From Rhodanobacter denitrificans (lineage in GTDB: Bacteria; Pseudomonadota; Gammaproteobacteria; Xanthomonadales; Rhodanobacteraceae): a stretch of DNA of 64,000 nucleotides. The notes under the pieces are model-generated. The model searched no databases and was not told where the DNA came from. It saw only the letters and a list, made by a program, of their open reading frames with translations. Position numbers and translations under genes: made by a program. Within the stretch, counting starts at the first letter, position 1. Each line of letters begins with the position of its first letter. Below are positions 1 to 8,299 of this stretch, piece after piece. The stretch is taken from the NCBI RefSeq assembly GCF_003335105.1, contig NZ_QFWQ01000003.1, positions 372,001-436,000 of the forward strand, written 5' to 3'.

Positions 1-578
1 AGGCGGCGCTGAAGCAGACCGATGCCGCACGCGCCGAATTCTTTCCCGACATCGGCATCACCGCGCTCGCCGGCCTGTCGAGCATCGACCTCGACAAGCT
101 GCTCACCGCCGGCAGCCGCACCTTCGCGCTGACCCCGGCGCTGCACCTGCCGATCTTCAGCGGCGGCGCGCTCGAAGCCAACTACGGCGTGCGCAGGGCC
201 CAGCTCGACGCCGCCGTGGCGCAGTACGACAGCACCGTGCTGGCCGCCGCGCGCGAGGTGGCCACGCAGGCGCTGGGCGCCGAACAGGTCGCCGCCCGCC
301 AGCACGAGCAGCAGGCCCAGCTCGACGCCGGGCAGCGCCTGCTGGCGAGCGCGCAGGCGCGCGCGCGGCAGGGCGTGCGCGACATCCGCGAGAGCCTGGG
401 CGCACAGGCCGCGCTTTTGCAGCAGCGCGATGCCGCCACCCAGTTGCAGGCGCAGGCCACAAGCACCGACCTGGCCCTGATCAAGGCCCTGGGCGGCGGT
501 TACCGCCGCGCCGGCGAAACCACTGCCTCCTCATCCCCTTCCGCCAATGCCGGAGCCCCCAGCCATGAGCGCCACTGA
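1..578 (+). CDS. Outer membrane efflux protein, TolC/NodT family (5' end missing)
   Basis: Only the C-terminal ~190 residues are inside the window; the reading frame is open from base 3, so the gene starts upstream. The visible part is alanine-, glutamine- and arginine-rich and helical, with 'LHLPIFSGGALEANYGVRR' followed by long coiled-coil stretches, as in the periplasmic barrel half of NodT/TolC channels. The family forms the outer membrane exit duct of tripartite pumps. Its stop overlaps the adaptor gene that follows, and the pump gene comes next, so it belongs to a three-gene efflux operon. Substrate cannot be told from sequence. Confidence 0.85.
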   Translation, partial: AALKQTDAARAEFFPDIGITALAGLSSIDLDKLLTAGSRTFALTPALHLPIFSGGALEANYGVRRAQLDAAVAQYDSTVLAAAREVATQALGAEQVAARQHEQQAQLDAGQRLLASAQARARQGVRDIRESLGAQAALLQQRDAATQLQAQATSTDLALIKALGGGYRRAGETTASSSPSANAGAPSHERH

Positions 579-1767
579 ATCCGCCACGACCTCCGTCGAT
601 GCCAATGACAGCGGCATGGCCGCGAAGGATCCGGCCAAGCGCCGCCGGACGCTGCTGATCGTGACCGGCGTCTTCGTCCTCGCCGCGCTGGCCTGGTTCC
701 TGCTGTGGCTCTTCGTGCTCTCCACCCGCGAGAAGACCGACAACGCCTATGTAGGCGGCAATCAGGTGGCGATCTCGGCGCAGGTACCGGGCACGGTGGT
801 GGCGATCCTCGCCGACGATACCCAGCATGTCGAGGCCGGCCAGGTACTGGTGAAACTGGACAGCACCGACGCCGACACCCGGCTTGCGCAGGCGCGCAGC
901 GCGCTGGCCCAGGCCGTGCGCGGCGTGCGCCAGCAGACCAGCTCGGCGACCAGCGCCGACGCCCAGGTGGTCGCCGCGAGGCTCGACCTGAAGAAGGCCG
1001 AGGCGGACCTGCGGCGGCGCCTGCCGCTGATCGCCGCCCAGGCCGAATCGCCGGAGATCGTGCAGCACCTGCGCGACGGCGTGGAACAGGCGCGCGCCGC
1101 GGTGAACGCGGCCGAGGCGCAGTCCGCCGCCGCGCACGCGGCGATCGAGGGCACCGACGTGGCGCAGAACCCGGTGGTGATGCAGGCCCGCGCGAACTTC
1201 CGCGCGGCCTGGGTTGCCGCGCAGCGCAACGCGATCTACGCGCCGGTGTCCGGCTACGTGGCCGAGCGCAGCGTGCAGCTGGGCAACAGCGTGCAGCCGG
1301 GCCAGCAGCTGATGACCGTGGTGCCGCTGCACGACCTGTGGATCGACGCCAACTTCAAGGAAAGCCAGCTGCGCCACATCCGCATCGGCCAGCCGGCGAA
1401 GATCGTCTCCGACCTGTACGGCAGCGATGCCGTCTACCACGGCAAGGTGATCGGCCTGGGCGCCGGCACCGGCAGCGTGTTCTCGCTGCTGCCGGCGCAG
1501 AACGCCACCGGCAACTGGATCAAGGTGGTGCAGCGCGTGCCGGTGCGCATCGCGCTGGACAACAAGGAGCTGGACCAGCACCCGCTGCGCATCGGCCTGT
1601 CCACCGACGTCACCGTCGACATCCGCAACGACCGGGGCAGCGTGCTGGCCAACGCGGCGGCGGCGCAGCCGGTGGCGCAGACCGACGTCTACGAGCAGAT
1701 GGCCAGCAAGGCCGATGCGGAAGCGGAGCGGATCATCCGCGCCAACCTGCCCAGCGCCGCGGACTGA
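565..1767 (+). CDS. emrA: EmrA/HlyD-type membrane fusion protein
   Basis: Periplasmic adaptor linking an inner membrane pump to an outer membrane channel. About 400 residues: a short cytoplasmic tail, one membrane helix near residues 26-50, then 'KTDNAYVGGNQVAIS', the start of the biotinyl/lipoyl-like domain typical of EmrA. A central alanine-rich coiled coil follows, then the second lipoyl half and a beta-barrel ('YAPVSGYVAERSVQ', 'FKESQLRHIRIGQPAKI'). I chose the ATG at 565, which has GGAG at 552-555, over the ATG at 547; either way it overlaps the upstream channel gene. It is followed after 6 bases by the 14-TM pump gene, which fixes the EmrAB assignment. Exported compounds are unknown. 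Confidence 0.9.
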   Translation: MSATESATTSVDANDSGMAAKDPAKRRRTLLIVTGVFVLAALAWFLLWLFVLSTREKTDNAYVGGNQVAISAQVPGTVVAILADDTQHVEAGQVLVKLDSTDADTRLAQARSALAQAVRGVRQQTSSATSADAQVVAARLDLKKAEADLRRRLPLIAAQAESPEIVQHLRDGVEQARAAVNAAEAQSAAAHAAIEGTDVAQNPVVMQARANFRAAWVAAQRNAIYAPVSGYVAERSVQLGNSVQPGQQLMTVVPLHDLWIDANFKESQLRHIRIGQPAKIVSDLYGSDAVYHGKVIGLGAGTGSVFSLLPAQNATGNWIKVVQRVPVRIALDNKELDQHPLRIGLSTDVTVDIRNDRGSVLANAAAAQPVAQTDVYEQMASKADAEAERIIRANLPSAAD

Positions 1768-1773
1768 GCCGCC

Positions 1774-3336
1774 ATGGCCGCCACGCCGAACGACGCCGTT
1801 TCCGCGGCACCGCCGAAGCCGCTGCACGGCGGCCCGCTGGCGCTGCTCACCATCGCCGTCGCGTTCAGCACCTTCATGGAGGTGCTGGACATGACGATCG
1901 TCAACGTCGCGGTGCCGCACATCGCCGGCAGCCTCGGCGTGAGTCCGAGCGAAGGCACCTGGACGATCAGTTCCTACGCGCTGGCCAGCGCCATCATGCA
2001 GCCGCTGACCGGCTGGCTGGCGCGCCGCTTCGGCGAGGTGAAGACCTTCGTCGGCTCGGTGCTGATGTTCGTGGTGTTCTCGATGCTGTGCGGCCTGGCC
2101 ACCAGCATGCCGATGCTGGTGATCGGCCGCCTGCTGCAGGGCGCCGGCTCCGGCCCGATGGTGGCCCTGTCGCTGACCCTGCTGCTGTCGAACTATCCGA
2201 AGGAGAAACAGGGCATCGCGCTCGCGCTGTGGGCGATGACCGTGGTGGTGGCGCCGATCTTCGGCCCGATCCTGGGCGGCTGGCTCACCGACAATTTCTC
2301 CTGGCCGTGGATCTTCTACATCAACCTGCCGGTGGGTCTGGCGGCGGCCGTGGTCACCTGGGGCCTGCTGCGCAAGCGCGAGACGAAAACCTACAAGGCA
2401 CCGATCGACATGATCGGCCTGCTGCTGCTGGTGGTCGGCGTGGGCGCGCTGCAGTTCATGCTGGACAACGGCAACGACCATGACTGGTTCTCCTCGCCGA
2501 TGATCCTCACCCTCGGCCTCGTCGCGCTGGTCTGCCTCACTTTCCTGATCGCGTGGGAGTTGCACGCGAAGCACCCGGTGGTCGACCTGTCGCTGTTCCG
2601 GCAGCGCAACTTCACCGTCGGCGTGATCAGCCTGTCGCTGGGCATGTTCGCGTTCTTCGGCATCAACGTGGTGTTCCCGCTGTGGCTGCAGATCACCCTG
2701 GGCTACACCGCCACCTGGGCCGGCCTGGCCACCGCGCCGGTGGGGATCCTGGCGTTCCTGATCGCGCCGGTGCTGGGCAAGAACATGCACCGGCTGGACC
2801 TGCGCGCGGTGGTGACGTTCGCCTTCCTGGTGTTCGCCGGCACCGCATACTGGTTCTCCACCTTCGACAGCTCCGCCTCGTTCTCCGCCCTGGTGGTGCC
2901 GCGCTTCGTGATGGGCCTGGCGATCCCGTGCTTCTTCATCCCGTTGAACCAGGTCTACCTGTCCGGCCTGCCGGTGGACCAGATCGCCAGCGCCTCGGGC
3001 CTGTCCAACTTCTGCCGCACGATCGGCTCCAGCGTGTCCACCGCGATCATGGTGACCCTGTGGCAGCACCGCGGCGAATCGCACCATGCCAGCCTGACCG
3101 AGTACGTCAGCCCGGGCCACCCGGCGGCCACCGAGTTCATCGGGCAATTGACGCACGGCGGACTGTCGCACACGCAAAGCCTGGGCCTGATCGACCAGTT
3201 GCTGACGCGCGAGGCGCTGACCCTCGCGGTGAACGACGTGTTCTGGGCCTGCGCGATCCTGTTCGTGCTGCTGATCCCGGTGCTGTGGTTCGCCAAACCG
3301 CCGTTCGGGAGCGCCGGCGGCGCGGCGGGGCATTGA
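1774..3336 (+). CDS. emrB: EmrB/QacA-type 14-TM MFS drug exporter (DHA2)
   Basis: Inner membrane proton-driven exporter of 520 residues with about 14 hydrophobic segments. The N terminus carries 'EVLDMTIVNVAVPHI', the DHA2 motif around the first helix, then 'GWLARRFGEVKTF', the motif A loop, and 'GPILGGWLTDNFSWPWIF', the motif C/E region of EmrB proteins. It starts 6 bases after emrA and closes the operon; a 13-bp hairpin lies directly behind the stop. The family exports hydrophobic uncouplers and drugs through EmrA and a TolC-like channel. No local regulator gene is visible; it may lie upstream of the window. Confidence 0.92.
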   Translation: MAATPNDAVSAAPPKPLHGGPLALLTIAVAFSTFMEVLDMTIVNVAVPHIAGSLGVSPSEGTWTISSYALASAIMQPLTGWLARRFGEVKTFVGSVLMFVVFSMLCGLATSMPMLVIGRLLQGAGSGPMVALSLTLLLSNYPKEKQGIALALWAMTVVVAPIFGPILGGWLTDNFSWPWIFYINLPVGLAAAVVTWGLLRKRETKTYKAPIDMIGLLLLVVGVGALQFMLDNGNDHDWFSSPMILTLGLVALVCLTFLIAWELHAKHPVVDLSLFRQRNFTVGVISLSLGMFAFFGINVVFPLWLQITLGYTATWAGLATAPVGILAFLIAPVLGKNMHRLDLRAVVTFAFLVFAGTAYWFSTFDSSASFSALVVPRFVMGLAIPCFFIPLNQVYLSGLPVDQIASASGLSNFCRTIGSSVSTAIMVTLWQHRGESHHASLTEYVSPGHPAATEFIGQLTHGGLSHTQSLGLIDQLLTREALTLAVNDVFWACAILFVLLIPVLWFAKPPFGSAGGAAGH

Positions 3337-3340
3337 TGCG

Positions 3341-3370
3341 GGCATGCTGCACCGGAGGGTGCAGCATGCC
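3341..3370 (+). terminator. Hairpin behind emrB, likely transcription terminator
   Basis: Perfect 13-bp stem (GGCATGCTGCACC pairing with GGTGCAGCATGCC) around a GGAG loop, five bases after the emrB stop. It has no T tract, so it may be a weak terminator or an mRNA 3'-end stabiliser. Confidence 0.5.
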
Positions 3371-3409
3371 GACTGGTGCGGCGCAATATCTTCTGCTAGC
3401 GTTCGCCGC

Positions 3410-3907
3410 ATGGCACAAACAAAGCGCACCATCAAGAAGTATCCGAACCGGCGTCTCTACGACACGGAGATCTCCAGCTACATCACGCTGGAGGAAGTCC
3501 GCCAGCTGGTGCTGGACAACGAGGATTTCGAGGTCCGCGACGCCAAGACCGGCGAGGACCTGACGCGTTCGGTGCTGCTGCAGATCATCTCCGAGCACGA
3601 GGACAAGGGGCAGCCGATGCTGTCGCCGCAACTGCTCAGCCAGATCATCCGCTTCTATGGCGATTCGCTGCAGGGCTTCATGGGCCCTTACCTGGAGCGC
3701 AGCCTGCAGGTCTTCCTCGACCAGCAGACGCAGTTCCGCAGCCAGCTCAACAACCTGATGGGACAGACCCCCTGGAACACGCTGAACGACCTGACCGAAC
3801 GCAACCTCGCCGCGTTCCAGGCGCTGCAGCGCGGACTGATGGACACCGCCGCCAAGGTGATTCCCACCCCCGGTGCGTCCAGCCGCGGCGGCAAGAAATC
3901 CGGTTGA
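3410..3907 (+). CDS. phaR: Polyhydroxyalkanoate synthesis regulator PhaR
   Basis: A 165-residue DNA-binding regulator of PHA granule genes. The N-terminal PHB/PHA accumulation regulator domain is clear: 'IKKYPNRRLYDTEISSYIT', 'LEEVRQLVLDNEDFEV' and 'SVLLQIISEHE' (residues 8-70). A C-terminal part with phenylalanine- and glutamine-rich helices follows and is thought in the family to bind PHA. I chose the ATG at 3410 because upstream residues do not match the family and overlap the preceding hairpin. A strong terminator follows, so phaR is probably monocistronic, ahead of the acetoacetyl-CoA reductase gene. PhaR normally represses phasin genes and its own promoter; none is in view. Confidence 0.9.
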   Translation: MAQTKRTIKKYPNRRLYDTEISSYITLEEVRQLVLDNEDFEVRDAKTGEDLTRSVLLQIISEHEDKGQPMLSPQLLSQIIRFYGDSLQGFMGPYLERSLQVFLDQQTQFRSQLNNLMGQTPWNTLNDLTERNLAAFQALQRGLMDTAAKVIPTPGASSRGGKKSG

Positions 3908-3923
3908 TTCCGGCCTGACCCCC

Positions 3924-3951
3924 ACGGCGCGCTTCGGCGCGCCGTTCGTTT
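3924..3951 (+). terminator. Rho-independent terminator after phaR
   Basis: 9-bp stem ACGGCGCGC/GCGCGCCGT capped by a TTCG tetraloop and followed by a T-rich run (TTCGTTT), 16 bases behind the phaR stop. Confidence 0.75.
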
Positions 3952-4021
3952 GCACCCCATCCCGATCGCTGCAGCACAACACGTGCTGCCCTGCGGCATT
4001 GGCGCCCCGATGGATCCGAAC

Positions 4022-4783
4022 ATGACTCGAACCGACCCTTCTTCCCGTACCGCGCTGGTCACCGGCGGCATCGGCGGCCTCGGCACGGAAATCTGCCGCC
4101 AGCTGGCCCGCGCCGGACGCAAGGTGATCGCGCTGGACCTGGCTTCGCGCGAAGAGCGCGTGGCCTCGTTCCACGCCGAGGTCGCCGGCTTCGGAGGCGC
4201 CATCGCGTTCGAGCCGGCCGACGTCAGCGATTTCGACAGCTGCCGGCAACTGGTAGAACGGATCGAACAGCAGCACGGCAGCGTCGACATCCTGGTCAAT
4301 GCCGCCGGCATCACCCGCGATACCAGCCTGCGCAAGATGACGCCGCAGCAGTGGCACGAGCTGATGCGGGTGAATCTGGACGGCGTGTTCAACATGTGCC
4401 GCCACGTGGTCGAGGGCATGGCCACACGCGGCTTCGGCCGCATCGTCAACATCAGCTCGGTGAACGGCCAGACCGGCCAGTTCGGCCAGACCAACTATTC
4501 CGCCGCCAAGGCCGGCGTGCACGGCTTCAGCATGGCGCTGGCGCGCGAGACCGCGCGCAAGGGCGTCACCGTCAACACCGTCTCGCCCGGCTACTGCGAC
4601 ACTCCGATGGTCGCCGCCGTGCCGGACGAGATCCGCGCGCAGATCGTCGCCGACATCCCGGTGGGCCGGCTCGGCTTGCCCGCCGACATTGCCCGCGCCG
4701 TGGCCTTCCTCACCGCCGACGACGCCGGCTACCTCACCGGCGTCAACCTGCCGGTAAACGGCGGCTACTTCATGAGCTTCTGA
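4022..4783 (+). CDS. phaB: Acetoacetyl-CoA reductase (SDR family)
   Basis: NADPH-dependent reduction of acetoacetyl-CoA to (R)-3-hydroxybutyryl-CoA, the monomer for PHB. A 253-residue classical SDR: cofactor motif 'TALVTGGIGGLGTEIC' at the N terminus, 'NAAGITRD', catalytic serine in 'NISSVNGQTGQFGQTNY', and Tyr-Lys in 'NYSAAKAG'. The 'SVNGQKGQFGQTNYSAAKAG'-like stretch and the end 'VNGGYFMSF' are characteristic of PhaB rather than FabG. Start choice is uncertain: ATG 4022 fits the family's N terminus, with in-frame ATGs at 4010 and 3950 upstream. Context with phaR supports a PHA role, but no synthase gene (phaC) is next to it. Confidence 0.85.
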   Translation: MTRTDPSSRTALVTGGIGGLGTEICRQLARAGRKVIALDLASREERVASFHAEVAGFGGAIAFEPADVSDFDSCRQLVERIEQQHGSVDILVNAAGITRDTSLRKMTPQQWHELMRVNLDGVFNMCRHVVEGMATRGFGRIVNISSVNGQTGQFGQTNYSAAKAGVHGFSMALARETARKGVTVNTVSPGYCDTPMVAAVPDEIRAQIVADIPVGRLGLPADIARAVAFLTADDAGYLTGVNLPVNGGYFMSF

Positions 4784-4863
4784 GGCAGGCTCCGGCCGCC
4801 CGGGATTGCAGTCGCGCGCCGCTTGCGGAACAGTGGGCGGACTCTCTCTCCACGGACCGCGGC

Positions 4864-6267
4864 ATGGCGCAGCCAACCATCACCCTCATCGGCGGCGGCC
4901 TGGTCGGCGCGCTGCTGGCGCAGCAGCTGGCCGGGCGCGGCTTTGCGGTCGATGTGTTCGAAAAGCGGCCCGATCCGCGCCGCGCGGGTTTCCACGGCGG
5001 TCGCTCGATCAACCTGGCGCTGGCCGAGCGTGGCCTGCAGGCATTGCGCACGGCCGGCCTGGCCGACGACGTGCTGCAGCGGGCGGTGATGATGCGCGGG
5101 CGCATGGTGCATGCGCCGGGCGGCAACAGCGGCCTGCAGCGCTACGGCGTGGACGACAGCGAGGTGATCTGGTCGGTGTCGCGCGGCGCGCTGAACATGC
5201 TGCTGCTGGACGCGGCCGAGGCGGCCGGCGTGCGCTTCCACTTCGGCCAGTCATTGGTTGGCGCCGACTTCGGACGGCGGCGTATCCGGCTCGCCGACGC
5301 GGCGGGCGCGCAACGCGAACTGGAGGCCGACTTGCTGATCGGCGCCGATGGCGCCGGCTCCGCGGTGCGCGCGGCGATGAACGCGCACGCGCCGCTGGGC
5401 GAGCGCATCGAATCGCTCGGCCACGGCTACAAGGAACTGGAAATCCCGCCGGCCGGTGAGTTGCCGGCCGCGGTACTGCAACCCGGCAGCGGCCGCGACC
5501 AGTTCGCGCTGGAACCGAACGCGCTGCACATCTGGCCGCGCGGCGGCTACATGTGCATCGCGCTGCCGAACACCGAGGGCAGTTTCACGGTGACCCTGTT
5601 CCTGCCGGCGCAGGGCGCCGCGCCGAGCTTCGCCAGCCTGCCCGACGCGGCCGCGGCGCGCGCCTTCTTCGCCGCGGACTTCCCCGACCTGCTGCCGCTG
5701 ATCCCGCGCTTCGACGAGGACTTCGACAGCCACCCGGTCGGCACGCTGTCCACGCTGTACCTGGAGCGCTGGCACCTCGACGGCCGCGCACTGCTGATCG
5801 GCGACGCCGCGCACGCGATCGTGCCGTTCCACGGCCAGGGCATGAACTGCGGCTTCGAGGACACCGTGGTGCTGGCCGACCTGCTGGCCGAGGCGCCGGA
5901 CGACAGCGCCGGGGTGTTCGCCGAATTCCAGCGCGTGCGCCAACCGAACGCCGACGCGATCGCCACGATGGCGCTGGAGAATTATGTCGAAATGCGCGAC
6001 TCGGTGGCCGACCCGCGCTACCTGGCCAAGCGCGAACTGGGGGCCTTGCTGGCTCAGCGCATCCCCGGCCATTACATGGCGCGCTATCGCCTGGTGACGT
6101 TCAGCCACGTGCCCTACGCCTACGCGCTCGAGCGCGGCCGGGCGCAGGACCAGTTGCTGGAACAGCTGCTGCGTGACACGCCGGAAGTGGCGGCCGTCGA
6201 CATCGAAGCCGCCGCGCGGCTGTTCCAGTCGAAGCTGGCGCCACTGCCGAGGCTGCGCCATGGATGA
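4864..6267 (+). CDS. kmo: Kynurenine 3-monooxygenase
   Basis: FAD enzyme converting L-kynurenine to 3-hydroxykynurenine with NADPH and O2 in tryptophan catabolism or de novo NAD synthesis. 467 residues. Visible: the Rossmann motif 'TLIGGGLVGALLAQQLA' at residues 5-21, 'GRSINLALAERG', a hallmark of kynurenine monooxygenases, the 'IGADGAGSAVR' DG motif, and the second FAD motif 'LLIGDAAHAIVPFHGQGMN'. The C-terminal part carries 'FSHVPYAYA', also typical. The start at 4864 places the Rossmann fold directly at the N terminus. Its 3' end overlaps the next gene by 8 bases, so the two are translationally linked. No other kynurenine pathway gene is in the window. Confidence 0.92.
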   Translation: MAQPTITLIGGGLVGALLAQQLAGRGFAVDVFEKRPDPRRAGFHGGRSINLALAERGLQALRTAGLADDVLQRAVMMRGRMVHAPGGNSGLQRYGVDDSEVIWSVSRGALNMLLLDAAEAAGVRFHFGQSLVGADFGRRRIRLADAAGAQRELEADLLIGADGAGSAVRAAMNAHAPLGERIESLGHGYKELEIPPAGELPAAVLQPGSGRDQFALEPNALHIWPRGGYMCIALPNTEGSFTVTLFLPAQGAAPSFASLPDAAAARAFFAADFPDLLPLIPRFDEDFDSHPVGTLSTLYLERWHLDGRALLIGDAAHAIVPFHGQGMNCGFEDTVVLADLLAEAPDDSAGVFAEFQRVRQPNADAIATMALENYVEMRDSVADPRYLAKRELGALLAQRIPGHYMARYRLVTFSHVPYAYALERGRAQDQLLEQLLRDTPEVAAVDIEAAARLFQSKLAPLPRLRHG

Positions 6268-6670
6268 AGCACTGCTCGAGGCGTTTCACGCCACCGCCTA
6301 CCACGTCTGCCTGGATACCGTGACCTGGGCAACGATACGCGTGGACCTGCCCCTGCCGCCCCAGCTCGCAGCCGCGATCGGTTCGCGCCCGTGGGCTTTC
6401 ATCACGGCATGGAATCCACAGGCACGCCGACGTCCGCCGGCGGAGAACCTCGCCGCACAGCGCGAACTGCTGGCCACGCTGCAGGACCAGCCAGGCGTCG
6501 CCGTCCATCCGGCGCTCGGCGTAGGCACTTCCGGCTGGAGCGAGCCCAGCCTGTTCGTCATCGGGGCCGGCACCCATGTGCTGGACAAGCTGGCCAGAGC
6601 CCACGGGCAGCTGGCTTACGTGCATGGCGAAGCCGGCAGCGCCGCCCTGCTGCGGGTGCTGGACCGATAG
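6260..6670 (+). CDS. DUF3293 domain protein
   Basis: 136-residue soluble protein of unknown function. It shows 'WAFITAWNPQARRRPPAENLAAQREL', the signature of the DUF3293 family, here between residues 44 and 70, followed by 'EPSLFVIGAG'. The gene starts inside the last codons of kmo (8-base overlap, ATGGATGA), so it is probably translated by re-initiation. A hairpin terminator follows. Nothing suggests a catalytic site. The tie to kmo may be incidental, but it makes a role in the same condition possible. Confidence 0.75.
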   Translation: MDEALLEAFHATAYHVCLDTVTWATIRVDLPLPPQLAAAIGSRPWAFITAWNPQARRRPPAENLAAQRELLATLQDQPGVAVHPALGVGTSGWSEPSLFVIGAGTHVLDKLARAHGQLAYVHGEAGSAALLRVLDR

Positions 6671-6676
6671 GTTGTC

Positions 6677-6702
6677 GGGAAAGGGCCGTCCTGCCCTTTC
6701 CC
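6677..6702 (+). terminator. Hairpin terminator behind kmo-DUF3293
   Basis: Perfect 10-bp stem GGGAAAGGGC/GCCCTTTCCC with a CGTCCT loop, six bases after the stop. No T tract. A second inverted repeat (GGTACGG/CCGTACC) follows at 6712-6732. This sits in the ~210-base gap before ccmA, which otherwise shows no gene. Confidence 0.55.
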
Positions 6703-6880
6703 TACCCGCCAGGTACGGCACATGTCCGTACCTAGCTACGCCGGATCGGGCACCCGCCATGCCTGGTTCGTGGCAGGCCCTCGGTGGCCCGCATTCGGCA
6801 AGGCGCAACACCCTGATGACCTGTGCAGCGGCAGCGCGCCGCATGGACAAGCGCCCTCGGCATTGCGGACAATCGCGCGG

Positions 6881-7516
6881 ATGACTGCTGCCCCCGCCGC
6901 CATGCCCCTGCTCGAAGCGCGGGCCTTGAGCTTCCATCGCCAGGACGAGCCGGTGTTCGCACCGCTGGACTTCCAGCTGTGCGAGGGCGAACTGGCCCTG
7001 GTCGAAGGCGACAACGGCAGCGGCAAGACCACCTTGCTGCGCATGCTGGCGGGACTGCTGCACATCGGTGCCGGCGAACTGCACTGGCGCGGCGAACCAC
7101 TGCAGCGCGACCGCTGCGCCGGCGAGATCCTGTTCCTCGGCCACCAGCTCGGCCTCAAGGCCGATCTCAGTCCACGCGAGAACCTGCACATCGCCGCCGG
7201 CCTGCATGGCTGTCGCGACGGCGCCAGCGTAGCCTCGGTGCTGGCCCGGATCGGCCTGCGCGGCTACGAGGACGAGCCGGTGCGCCGGCTCTCCGCCGGC
7301 CAGAAAAAACGCGCCGCGCTGGCACGGCTGCTGTTGCTGCCGGCCAGCCTGTGGCTGCTCGACGAGCCGTACGCGAACCTCGACCGCATCGGCATCGCGC
7401 TGGTGAACGAGTTGCTGGAAGCGCACACCGACGCCGGTGGCGCGGCGATGGTCACGAGCCACGGCACGGTGAGCTTCCACGGCGGCGAGCCGCGACGGAT
7501 CCGCATGCATGACTAA
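6881..7516 (+). CDS. ccmA: Heme exporter ATPase CcmA
   Basis: ATP-binding subunit of the CcmABCD complex that releases holo-CcmE during cytochrome c maturation. 211 residues: Walker A 'GDNGSGKTTLLRMLAG' at about residues 42-57, signature 'RLSAGQKKRAALARLL', Walker B 'LWLLDEPYANLD', and the switch histidine in 'MVTSHG'. The ATG at 6881 is used, since the upstream in-frame extension to 6722 has no similarity to the family; ATG 6902 is also possible. First gene of the ccm operon; a 90-base gap separates it from ccmB, the longest spacer in the operon. Confidence 0.93.
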   Translation: MTAAPAAMPLLEARALSFHRQDEPVFAPLDFQLCEGELALVEGDNGSGKTTLLRMLAGLLHIGAGELHWRGEPLQRDRCAGEILFLGHQLGLKADLSPRENLHIAAGLHGCRDGASVASVLARIGLRGYEDEPVRRLSAGQKKRAALARLLLLPASLWLLDEPYANLDRIGIALVNELLEAHTDAGGAAMVTSHGTVSFHGGEPRRIRMHD

Positions 7517-7606
7517 CGCGCGGCATCGCATGTATTGGCCCCTCCCCAACCCTTCCCTGCACGCCCCAAAAGGATTTCCTTCGGTCGCAGGGGCGGGAGC
7601 AAAGCC

Positions 7607-8293
7607 ATGAACCGCCCGGGCCTCGCCAGCGCCTGCGCCGCGATGCTGCGGCGCGACCTCACCCTCGCCTGGCGCCGGCGTGGCGACATCGCGATGCCGG
7701 TGCTGTATGCGCTGATCGTGACCATGCTGTTCCCGTTCGCGCTCGGCCCCGAGGACACCCTGCTGCAGCGGATCGCCGGCGGCGTGGTGCTGGTCACCGT
7801 GCTGCTGGCGATGCTGCTGGCGCTGGACGCGATGTTCGCCAGCGACATCGAGGACGGCTCGCTGGAGCAACTGGTGCTCGCGCCGCAGCCGCTGGCATTG
7901 ATGCTGGGCATGAAGATCCTCGCCCACTGGCTCGCCACCGCGCTGCCGCTGATCGTGATCGCGCCGCTGATGGCCGCGATGCTGCACCTGCCCGGCGCGG
8001 TGATCCCGGTGCTGCTGCTGGCGCTGGCGCTGGCCACGCCGCTGCTCAGCCTGCTCGGCGCGGTGCTGGTGGCGCTGACGGCCGGCACCCGGCGCTCTGG
8101 TATGCTGCTCGCCTTGATGCTGTTGCCGCTCTGCGTGCCGGCAGTGATCTTCGCCGCCGGCGCCGTGGCGGCCGCCCAACAGGGTTTGCCATGGTTCGCG
8201 CCGGTCGCCTGGCTCGCCGCCGCGCTGGTGCTGGCCGTGGTGCTGGCGCCGCTGGCCTGCGCGGCGGCCCTTCGTATTGCCCTGGACGCTTGA
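7607..8293 (+). CDS. ccmB: Heme exporter permease CcmB
   Basis: Six-helix inner membrane subunit of the CcmABCD ABC complex. 228 residues with 'LRRDLTLAWRRRGDI' at the N terminus and the family stretch 'DIEDGSLEQLVLAP' in the first half, then alternating leucine/valine/alanine helices. A ribosome binding site (GGGAG, 7595-7599) supports ATG 7607; the upstream frame is open back to 7535 but reads through repeat-like sequence. ccmC starts 6 bases later. Confidence 0.92.
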   Translation: MNRPGLASACAAMLRRDLTLAWRRRGDIAMPVLYALIVTMLFPFALGPEDTLLQRIAGGVVLVTVLLAMLLALDAMFASDIEDGSLEQLVLAPQPLALMLGMKILAHWLATALPLIVIAPLMAAMLHLPGAVIPVLLLALALATPLLSLLGAVLVALTAGTRRSGMLLALMLLPLCVPAVIFAAGAVAAAQQGLPWFAPVAWLAAALVLAVVLAPLACAAALRIALDA

Positions 8294-8299
8294 TCGGTT

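Noticed and set aside
481-3435. Long minus-strand open frame across emrA, emrB and the phaR start
   Set aside because: Antisense shadow: repetitive Arg/His/Gln composition, no domain; the plus strand has two recognisable pump genes.
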